From Candidatus Allofournierella merdipullorum (GTDB lineage: Bacteria > Bacillota > Clostridia > Oscillospirales > Ruminococcaceae), in the NCBI GenBank assembly GCA_019116345.1, contig DXBV01000037.1:1-36240 (forward strand): DNA of 36,240 nt, given 5' to 3'. Shown here one piece after another: positions 14,291-20,766 of this stretch. The stretch's first letter is position 1. Each line of letters starts with the position of its first letter. The notes under the pieces are model-generated. The model searched no databases, was not told the origin of the DNA, and saw nothing but the letters and a program-made list of their open reading frames with translations. The position numbers and the translations under genes were made by a program.

Positions 14291-15163
14291 TTACACAGTG
14301 TCCATAAAGGTCTTTTCCACCCGGCTGAAGAGCACCACGCCCGCCGCCAGCATCACAAGGCTGAAAACGGCGCTGTAGATCAGCCAGCCCGGGCTGATCT
14401 GGCCGCAGCCCAGCAGGGCATAGCGGAACACCAGGACCGGCTCGGTCATGGGGTTCAGGCGGATGAGGATCGCCAGACGGGGGCTGTTGGAGACCAGTTC
14501 GTTCATGGAGTAGACCACCGGCGTGGCGTACATCCACAGCTGCACGCCGAAGCCCACCACGATGGCCAGGTCACGGTACTTGGTGGTGAGGCTGGAGACG
14601 ATGATGCCCACGCCCAGGCCCAGGATCATCACCAGCAGCAGCACGGCGGGCACAGCCAGCACCCACAGATTCATCTGCACGGTGCCGTACTCCTGGCCGA
14701 AGAAGAAGAACCAGACCCAGAAGATGAAGAACATCAGCATCTGGATGCCCAGGTTCACCAGGGAGATGAGCACCTGGGAGATGGGCATGGTCAGACGGGG
14801 GAAGTACACCTTGCCGAACAGGCCCGCGTTGGACACAAAGGTGTTGGCGGTGCCGGTGATGCAGGCGGAGAAGAAGGACCAGATGGCGTTGCCCGCCATG
14901 TAGAACAGGAAGCTGGGCACGCCCTCTTCCGCCAGGCCCGCGATGCCGCCGAACACCACCGTGAAGATGACGGTGGTGATGAGGGGGTTGATGAGCAGCC
15001 AGGCAGGGCCCAGAATGGTCTGCTTGTACATGGTGGTGAAACTGCGCTTGACGAACATGGTCACCAGGTCGCGGTACTGCCACAGTTCCTTAAAGTCGAT
15101 GTCGAACCAGCCGGTGCGGGGTTTGATAACGGTGGTCCACTGCTGTTGGGAAGTGTTTTCCAT
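14291..15163 (-). CDS. wzm: Wzm: polysaccharide ABC exporter permease
   Basis: 290 residues with six hydrophobic helices in the ABC-2 layout of Wzm/TagG. An amphipathic N-terminal segment contains FKELWQYRDLVTMFVKRSF, followed by LGPAWLLINPLITTVIF; the re-entrant NPMTEPVLVFRY region precedes the last helices. It forms the channel for a lipid-linked polysaccharide together with Wzt. The ATG at 15163 has AAGGAG 7 bp upstream, while a longer frame of 26 residues would start inside the promoter and is rejected. It is the first gene of the minus-strand export/ulosonate operon, behind a -10 box at 15212-15217. Confidence 0.93.
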   Translation of the reverse strand: MENTSQQQWTTVIKPRTGWFDIDFKELWQYRDLVTMFVKRSFTTMYKQTILGPAWLLINPLITTVIFTVVFGGIAGLAEEGVPSFLFYMAGNAIWSFFSACITGTANTFVSNAGLFGKVYFPRLTMPISQVLISLVNLGIQMLMFFIFWVWFFFFGQEYGTVQMNLWVLAVPAVLLLVMILGLGVGIIVSSLTTKYRDLAIVVGFGVQLWMYATPVVYSMNELVSNSPRLAILIRLNPMTEPVLVFRYALLGCGQISPGWLIYSAVFSLVMLAAGVVLFSRVEKTFMDTV

Positions 15164-15211
15164 GAACGGCTCCTTTGCGCGGCCGGGGCCGCGAGATGTT
15201 TGGAATATACT

Positions 15212-15217
15212 ATTATA
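15212..15217 (-). promoter_or_regulatory. extended -10 box for the wzm-wzt operon
   Basis: Minus-strand TATAAT preceded by TG and one base (TGGTATAAT). No good -35 lies 17 bp upstream (only TGCCTT); a TTGACA at 15258-15263, overlapping the 3' end of the upstream gene, is too far away (40-bp spacing). It lies in the 96-bp gap after the glycosyltransferase array; no terminator is visible in that gap, so read-through from the array may also transcribe wzm. Confidence 0.6.
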
Positions 15218-15259
15218 CCATGAAAGCTGCCGGGAAGGCATCTTTGAAAGCGAAATTTG

Positions 15260-16318
15260 TCAAAAGGCCTGCTGCCAGCCTTTGCCCAGCAGCAAAAGCC
15301 CCAGCCGGTAGGCCTTCCAGAACCACCAGCGCCGCCCCTCGTAAGAGCGGAACAAAAAGCTCACCAGCCCCAGCGCCCCCAGGCGGAAGGGCAGGTAGAA
15401 GGGAGAGTACTGGCGGTGGCGGCCCATCTCGGCCAGAATGGCTTTGAACCGCCCGTCCTCCAGCAGCTGGGCGCGCAGGGCCCGCCGCCGGGCGCGGGGG
15501 GTGGAGTAGACCCCGTAGGCCAGGGTGTGCAGGCACTGGTAAAAGGCCATGGTCATCTGGTCGGGGGGCACGTGATAGCGCTGCAGGAAATCGGTGAGCA
15601 GGTCGCTGAACATGGCCAGATGGCTGGGCAGGAAGGGCTGCAGCCGGTTGCTCACGCTGGCCTCGTTGCCGATCTCGTAGTAATAGAGGAACTGGGAGAT
15701 GTACTGAATGCCCGCGCCGGGGTGCTCGCTGAACCAGGCGCGCCAGAAGGCCACCACGAAGGGCAGGTCGTCGGTGCCGTCCTGAATGGATTCGTCGAAG
15801 CGGATGTTGTTCTCCCGCAGGAAATCCACCGGAAAGGCCTTGGTCCACACATAGTGCACCGTGCCGGTGTAGTAGAGTTTGCCAAAGTCCTCCTGGGCGT
15901 AGCGGGTGGGCACGGCCAGCGCCGCATCGGCGCACATCTCCTCCCAGTTGCCGTGGTGGCGCCAGCTCACCAGATCCTCGCCGCAGGAGCGCAGAGCAGC
16001 GGCAATGGCCCGCAGCGCGCAGGGGCCGAGGCAGTCGTCCTGGTCAAGAAAAAGCAGATACCGCCCCTTCGCCGCGGCGATGCCGGCGTTGCGCGCGCCG
16101 GTGACGCCGGCGTTTTTCTGGTGGATGACCCGGATGCGGCTGTCCTTCACGGCAAGCGCGTCGCACACTTCGCCGCTTTGGTCGGGGCTGCCGTCATCGA
16201 TGAGCAGATGCTCGTAGTCGTCGAAGCCCTGGGCCCGCACGCTCTCGGCGCAGCCGGGCACAAAGTCCATCCCCTTATACACCGGGGTCAGAATGGTGAA
16301 AAAGGGCCGCTCGGCCAT
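15260..16318 (-). CDS. GT2 family glycosyltransferase, last of the array
   Basis: 352 residues. The GT-A core has TILTPVYKG, DDGS (41-44), a GARNAG block (74-79) and DQDD (92-95) in place of the common DSDD. The central part has WTKAFPVDFL and DGTDDLPF, the WNK and ED positions of the family. The tail ends with an aromatic/basic WFWKAYRLGLLLLGKGW stretch that recurs in the neighbouring paralogues, likely a membrane-surface helix. The ATG at 16318 follows AAGGAGG; a 33-residue upstream extension overlaps the preceding gene and is rejected. Sugar specificity cannot be read. It is the promoter-distal gene of the eleven-gene minus-strand array. Confidence 0.88.
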   Translation of the reverse strand: MAERPFFTILTPVYKGMDFVPGCAESVRAQGFDDYEHLLIDDGSPDQSGEVCDALAVKDSRIRVIHQKNAGVTGARNAGIAAAKGRYLLFLDQDDCLGPCALRAIAAALRSCGEDLVSWRHHGNWEEMCADAALAVPTRYAQEDFGKLYYTGTVHYVWTKAFPVDFLRENNIRFDESIQDGTDDLPFVVAFWRAWFSEHPGAGIQYISQFLYYYEIGNEASVSNRLQPFLPSHLAMFSDLLTDFLQRYHVPPDQMTMAFYQCLHTLAYGVYSTPRARRRALRAQLLEDGRFKAILAEMGRHRQYSPFYLPFRLGALGLVSFLFRSYEGRRWWFWKAYRLGLLLLGKGWQQAF

Positions 16319-16358
16319 GCAGGAAAGCCTCCTTTGCGAAAAAACGAAGGGCCGGGGT

Positions 16359-17408
16359 TCAAAAATGATTCCAGCCGTGGGCCAGCAGATGGTAGAAAAC
16401 GCCGTAGCACAGGCCATAAAGCCGGGGCTTATTGTCCATCCAGGCCAGCATCTGCCGGCCCAGCGCGGCGCTGTGCAGCCGCAGCGGCGGATACAGCCCC
16501 AGATACCAGCGGTGGTCGCGCAGCCAGCTGAGCATCTCGGCCAGCTCCGGGCTGTTCCAGAACTCTTTCAGGGACTCGCCGTTTTTCTTCGCCAGCGTGA
16601 AGCCGAACACCATCGGCCGGATGAGACGGTTGAAGCAGCGGGCGATCTGTTCCTCGTCCTGGTCGTAAAAATCGGGGAACGCCTGCTTGATCTTTGCAAA
16701 AAAGGCCAGCTGGCGCACCGAGTAGCCCCGGGAGTTGGAGTCCCAGCGGGAGACGCTTTTTTCGTTGCCCGGGTTCCAGAAGTAGAGGGGCGCGCCGATC
16801 TGGCGCACGCAGCCGCCGGGGTGCTGGCGGAAGAACACCGGCAGGAACCGGGCGATGAAGTCGAAGTCCTCGCCGCCGCCGATGAGGGATTCGTCAAACA
16901 GGGCGGGCATGGCGGTGAGCACGCTGCGGGGCAGCAGCTTGTTCCACACATAGATCATCATGTCTCCGGCCAGATAGTCCAGCAGGTGCCGCCGGTCGTA
17001 GACCGCCTGGTCCGGGGCCTCGGGCTGGGCGGCAAAGGTCTCCCGTTCCCGGGTGTAGGGCCAGACGATGAGGTCCTCGGGATGCTGACGCTGTGCCTCC
17101 AGCGCCAGTTCCAGCAGCCGGGGGGCGAACAGATCGTCCTGGTCGCAGTAGACCACATAGTCTGCCGCCGCGGCGGCAGCGCCCGCGTTGCGGGCGCTGC
17201 ATACTCCTCCGTTGGCCTTGTGGATGACGCGGAAGCGTCCGTCTCTTTCGGCGTAGGCGTCGCACACTTCGGCAGACCCGTCGGTGGAGCCGTCGTCCAC
17301 CAGGATGCACTCGAAGTCGGCGAAGGTCTGGGCGGCGATGCTGTCCAGGCACAGGGGCAGCAGCTCTTTTACATTATAGACAGGGACGACCACGGAAACA
17401 GCGGGCAT
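16359..17408 (-). CDS. GT2 family glycosyltransferase, near-duplicate N-terminus with the next gene
   Basis: 349 residues: VSVVVPVYN, VDDGS (37-41), SARNAG (71-76), DQDD (89-92), WNKLLPRS and GGEDFDF (acid base region). The first 92 residues differ at only five positions from those of the protein encoded at 17433, and the DNA is nearly identical too, whereas the remaining 250 residues are clearly different. The two genes therefore share one nucleotide-sugar-binding half and carry different acceptor halves. The tail ends with YGVFYHLLAHGWNHF, the amphipathic end seen in its neighbours. The ATG follows AAAGGATG at somewhat long spacing (about 13 bp). Confidence 0.88.
   Translation of the reverse strand: MPAVSVVVPVYNVKELLPLCLDSIAAQTFADFECILVDDGSTDGSAEVCDAYAERDGRFRVIHKANGGVCSARNAGAAAAAADYVVYCDQDDLFAPRLLELALEAQRQHPEDLIVWPYTRERETFAAQPEAPDQAVYDRRHLLDYLAGDMMIYVWNKLLPRSVLTAMPALFDESLIGGGEDFDFIARFLPVFFRQHPGGCVRQIGAPLYFWNPGNEKSVSRWDSNSRGYSVRQLAFFAKIKQAFPDFYDQDEEQIARCFNRLIRPMVFGFTLAKKNGESLKEFWNSPELAEMLSWLRDHRWYLGLYPPLRLHSAALGRQMLAWMDNKPRLYGLCYGVFYHLLAHGWNHF
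17133..17408 (-). repeat. copy 1 of a 276-bp direct repeat (GT2 N-terminal half)
   Basis: Codons 1-92 of the gene at 16359. Aligned by eye with 18237-18512, most bases match, with scattered silent changes and five amino-acid changes. Similarity ends soon after the DQDD codons. This indicates a recent duplication or gene conversion confined to the donor-binding half. Confidence 0.85.
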
Positions 17409-17432
17409 TGATAAAACACATCCTTTGCAAGA

Positions 17433-18512
17433 TCAGAGCCACTCCCAGCTGCGCCGGTGCAGGAGCCAGCCGATCCGGTACAGTTTCCAGTACCACCACT
17501 GGGAGCGGTCGTAACTGTTGCACACCAGCCGGCACAGCGGCTTGCAGCGCATCGACAGCACCCAGGGATAGACATGGTAGTAGCGGTTGGTGCGGAAATA
17601 CTCCATCAATTCAATGAACTGCGGGCGGTCCCACAGCCCGTCGGTGCCGGCGTCGGGCCCGTCGTTGAAGGCCAGGCAGAACTGCCGCGTCAGCAGCAGG
17701 CCCAGAGAGGCCAGGGCCTTGGGCGGGGTGGGGAAATTGTCCCGCAGGGGGACGAAGGCAATATCGTACAGCGTGCACTGGCGGTCAATGCGGGAGAGCC
17801 GCTCGTCCTTCTGCTTGGTCACGCTTTTGGCGTTGTCGTCGTTCCAGAAATAGAAGGGATAGGGGCACCAGCGCATGAGGGCGCCGGGATAGCGGGCAAA
17901 AAACTTTTCCCAGAACTGGAACATGAACGTGGCGTCCTCCATGCCGTGCTTGTAGGAGGGGTCGAACTGCAGGCCCTCCTCCCGCAGAAAAGCGGTGGGG
18001 AACAGCTTGTTCCAGACAAAGGTGTCCATCAGGTTGCAGCAGCGGCCGCCCGGGCCGCAGGAGTAGTGGCCCATATAAAACCGGGCAAGCTCCGCGCTGG
18101 AAAAGGACTCTACCCCATCCAGAGAGGACGGCGCATCCCACACCGAGCGGTCCTGGGTAAACGCCCAGGCGATGAAATCGCCGGGGTACATGCGCTGCAA
18201 TTCCAGCGCGCTGGCAAGAGCCTCCGGGTGGAACTGATCGTCCTGGTCGCAAAAAACCAGATAGTCCGCCGCCGCGGCGGCGACCCCGGCGTTGCGGGCG
18301 CTGCAAACGCCTCCGTTGGCCTTGTGGATGACGCGGAAGCGTCCGTCCTTGGCGGCGTATGCGTCGCACACCTCGGCGGAGCCGTCGGTGGAGCCGTCGT
18401 CCACCAGGATGCACTCGAAATCGGCAAAGGTCTGGGCGGCGATGCTGTCCAGGCACAGGGGCAGCAGCTCTTTTACATTATAGACAGGGACGACCACGGA
18501 AACAGCGGGCAT
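17433..18512 (-). CDS. GT2 family glycosyltransferase, near-duplicate N-terminus with the previous gene
   Basis: 359 residues: VDDGS (37-41), SARNAG, DQDD (89-92), then a C-terminal half with FVWNKLFPTAFL and HGMEDATF (base region), and a tail ending WWYWKLYRIGWLLHRRSWEWL. The first 92 residues are almost the same as in the product of 16359, but residues 93-359 are unrelated in detail, so the acceptor is likely to differ while the donor may be the same (inference). The ATG at 18512 has GGGAGG upstream; a 12-residue longer form has no ribosome site. An extended -10 promoter at 18547-18552 means this gene can be expressed separately from the genes upstream. Confidence 0.88.
   Translation of the reverse strand: MPAVSVVVPVYNVKELLPLCLDSIAAQTFADFECILVDDGSTDGSAEVCDAYAAKDGRFRVIHKANGGVCSARNAGVAAAAADYLVFCDQDDQFHPEALASALELQRMYPGDFIAWAFTQDRSVWDAPSSLDGVESFSSAELARFYMGHYSCGPGGRCCNLMDTFVWNKLFPTAFLREEGLQFDPSYKHGMEDATFMFQFWEKFFARYPGALMRWCPYPFYFWNDDNAKSVTKQKDERLSRIDRQCTLYDIAFVPLRDNFPTPPKALASLGLLLTRQFCLAFNDGPDAGTDGLWDRPQFIELMEYFRTNRYYHVYPWVLSMRCKPLCRLVCNSYDRSQWWYWKLYRIGWLLHRRSWEWL
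18237..18512 (-). repeat. copy 2 of the 276-bp direct repeat
   Basis: Codons 1-92 of the gene at 17433, the partner of 17133-17408, in the same orientation about 1.1 kb apart. Recombination between the two copies would delete one gene body and leave a functional chimera. Confidence 0.85.
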
Positions 18513-18546
18513 AGGGCACCTCCCGTTTTTTGGCATAAGCACAGGC

Positions 18547-18552
18547 ATTATA
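18547..18552 (-). promoter_or_regulatory. extended -10 promoter inside the glycosyltransferase array
   Basis: Minus-strand TGCTATAAT in the 76-bp gap between the genes at 18589 and 17433. The -35 region holds only a loose TTTCTT at 18-bp spacing. It would give the last three array genes an expression level of their own. No terminator is seen before it. Confidence 0.55.
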
Positions 18553-18588
18553 GCACAAAACTCCGCGCAAAGAAAGCGTGGGGGGACT

Positions 18589-19653
18589 TTATTCCGTCGG
18601 GATCAGCGGCTTCCAGCCCCGGCACAGGGTGTAGAGGCCCAGCCAGTGGAATTTCCAGTAGAGGGCCATGGGAGGATGAAGGCGGCTCTGGTCCAGCGCC
18701 ACCGCCAGCGCCGTGGCGTGAAAGCGCAGGGGCAGGTACCGCGCTTCGTAAAGGCGGTTTTTCTTGAAAAAGGCCATCAGCCGGCGGTATTCGCCGCTTT
18801 TGTAAAAGCGGGCCATGGCCCGGCGGCGCTCCTTTGCCGGGGTGCACCAGGCGCCGTAGAGCAGGGTGTTCATGTACTCCAGCACGATCTTGGTCAGATC
18901 TTCCGGCGGAGTGCGGTACCGTTCCAGGCAGTCGGTGAGCAGGCGGTCAAAGGCCTCGTAATGGCTGGGGGCAAGGCGGCTGCGGTCGCTCTTGCTCAGG
19001 CTGGCCGCGTTGCCGTTTTCATAATAGTAAAGGGGCCGGTTGAGAAACAGGCAGCCGGCGTTCGGGTCACGGGTGAAAAAGGCCCGCAGATAATCGGTGA
19101 CGAAGGGACGGTCCTCATAGCAGCGCATGGTCACGTCAAAGCGCAGGCCGGCCTTGCGCACCAGCCCGGCCTCGAACAGCTTGCCCCAGGGCGCGGCCAG
19201 AGGCGCGTCGTCGTACATCCGTCCGAAATCCCGGGCGTGGTAGCGTATTTCGGGCCGGGGCCGCTGTTCCGTGCCCAGATGGGCAAAGACCTGGGTGTAG
19301 CCGAACACAAGGAACACGCCCGGCTCGGCAAGCTGCCGGGCCAGCAGCGTCTCGGCGGCGTCGGGAGCCAGAGCGTCGTCGGCGTCGGCAAAGAGAAGCC
19401 AGGGCGCCCGGGCGGCGTCGATGCCGGTGTTGCGGGCGGCGGAGGCCCCGGCGTTTTTCTGATGGATGACCCGGAAGCGCCCGTCTTTGGCGGCCCATTC
19501 GTCGCACACTTCGGCGCTGCCGTCGGTGGAGCCGTCGTCCACCAGAATGCACTCCCAGTCCCGGCGGGTCTGGGCAGCGATGCACTCCAGCGCCCGGGGC
19601 AGGTATTCGCCGGGGTTATACACCGGCACGATGATGGAAAGCTGCGGTTCCAA
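18589..19653 (-). CDS. GT2 family glycosyltransferase with TTG start
   Basis: 354 residues from TTG at 19653: LSIIVPVYN, VDDGS (38-42), SAARNTG (71-77), DADD (90-93), a YEDRPF base region and a tail ending WKFHWLGLYTLCRGWKPL. The first 50 residues are close to those of the neighbours (ECILVDDGSTDGSAEVCD is shared with 16359 and 17433), but the DNA has diverged more. The start was chosen because AAGGAGG lies 8 bp before the TTG and the next gene upstream ends at 19683; a longer frame would run into that gene. It is part of the same operon, 29 bp after the preceding stop. Confidence 0.87.
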   Translation of the reverse strand: MEPQLSIIVPVYNPGEYLPRALECIAAQTRRDWECILVDDGSTDGSAEVCDEWAAKDGRFRVIHQKNAGASAARNTGIDAARAPWLLFADADDALAPDAAETLLARQLAEPGVFLVFGYTQVFAHLGTEQRPRPEIRYHARDFGRMYDDAPLAAPWGKLFEAGLVRKAGLRFDVTMRCYEDRPFVTDYLRAFFTRDPNAGCLFLNRPLYYYENGNAASLSKSDRSRLAPSHYEAFDRLLTDCLERYRTPPEDLTKIVLEYMNTLLYGAWCTPAKERRRAMARFYKSGEYRRLMAFFKKNRLYEARYLPLRFHATALAVALDQSRLHPPMALYWKFHWLGLYTLCRGWKPLIPTE

Positions 19654-19682
19654 GGCGGGGCCTCCTTTGAAAGACGTTTTTC

Positions 19683-20753
19683 TCACGGCTTGAGGATGTT
19701 CCGATAGCCCAGATGATAAACGGTGTAAAAGATGTGGGAGTGCTTTTCCGAGATGACGTTCCACCACCAGCGCAGGCCTCCCGCCCAGCGCAGCCGCAAA
19801 AAGAACAGGTAGGCGTTATGTACCCGGTGGCGGCGGTGCCACTGGGAGATCTCCCGCAGTTCCGGGATGCGCCACAGGCGGCAGATCTCCCGGTGGGGAT
19901 GGTCCACCTTGCAAAGGCCGTAGGCGATGCTGTTCAGCGGGGCGGTCATGATGGGCAGCAGGTCGGCGGCAGGATGCTGGTCCAGCGGGGCAAACAGATC
20001 GCGCATCTCCCCGAACTGCCGCAGCTGATCGGCGCAGTAATCGGAAAAATCCCGCTCCGGGTCGCTCCACAGGTCGGTGTGGGTGATGCTGGTCATGTTG
20101 CTGCGGTTATAGAAATACAGGGGCAGGTCGATCTGGCGGATGTCGCCCTGGGGCCAGCGGCGGAAAAATGCCTGCCAGAAGGCGGTGAAGAACACATAAT
20201 CCTCGTGATAGGCGGCCTCGGGGTCGAACCAGAGATCGTGCTCCAGAATAAAGTCCCGGGGATACAGCTTGTTGTCCGCCGAATTGAACAGGGTACGGTT
20301 GGCAAAATAGGCCAGCAGCCGCTGCCGGGGATAGGAAGTGGTGGTGTAGTCGGAAAAATCCAGCTCCGGCTGATCCCACAGGTCCGGGTCGGAGGTGAAG
20401 CGCCAGGTGATCAGCGACTGGGGATGGCTGGCCTGCTCTTTCAGCGCCAGCTCCAGCAGCCGGGGATGGATGGCGTCGTCCGAATCAAGAAAAACATAAT
20501 ACTCGCCCCGGGCCACCTCCATGCCGGAGTTCCGCGCCCGGCTCAGGCCACCGTTCTCCCGGTGCACCACCCTAAACCGCTCGTCCCGGCGGGCGGCCTC
20601 GTCGCAGATGGCGCCGCAGCCGTCGGGGCTGCCGTCGTCCACCAGGATGCATTCCCAGTCGGTGAAGGTCTGGGCCCGCACGCTCTCGATGCAGGAGGGC
20701 AGATACTGTTCAACTTTGTAGACGGGCATCACAATGGTTACTTTCGGGGCCAT
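19683..20753 (-). CDS. GT2 family glycosyltransferase
   Basis: 356 residues: VTIVMPVYK, VDDGS (38-42), SRARNSG (71-77), DSDD (90-93), then DNKLYPRDF at the WNK position and YHEDYVFF with the likely catalytic-base Asp/Glu. The segment after residue 190 is rich in Trp/Asp (two SDPxxD-type stretches) and is not shared with other array members. The tail is FYTVYHLGYRNILKP. The ATG has GAGGAG upstream, within 14 bp of the fused GT2-GT4 gene. It probably acts at the membrane face on a lipid-linked chain; donor unknown. Confidence 0.88.
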   Translation of the reverse strand: MAPKVTIVMPVYKVEQYLPSCIESVRAQTFTDWECILVDDGSPDGCGAICDEAARRDERFRVVHRENGGLSRARNSGMEVARGEYYVFLDSDDAIHPRLLELALKEQASHPQSLITWRFTSDPDLWDQPELDFSDYTTTSYPRQRLLAYFANRTLFNSADNKLYPRDFILEHDLWFDPEAAYHEDYVFFTAFWQAFFRRWPQGDIRQIDLPLYFYNRSNMTSITHTDLWSDPERDFSDYCADQLRQFGEMRDLFAPLDQHPAADLLPIMTAPLNSIAYGLCKVDHPHREICRLWRIPELREISQWHRRHRVHNAYLFFLRLRWAGGLRWWWNVISEKHSHIFYTVYHLGYRNILKP

Positions 20754-20766
20754 GACGTCTCACTCC

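Noticed and set aside
9961-15223. Long plus-strand open frames of 671 and 792 codons
   Set aside because: Both are antisense to the aldolase, cytidylyltransferase and Wzt/Wzm genes, which carry full family motifs on the minus strand.
15258-15263. TTGACA as -35 of the wzm promoter
   Set aside because: It is 40 bp from the -10 box, far beyond a usable spacer, and overlaps the end of the upstream coding region.
17133-18512. Repeat pair as a mobile element or CRISPR
   Set aside because: The repeats are in-frame coding halves of two GT2 genes, without terminal inverted repeats, transposase or short regular spacing.
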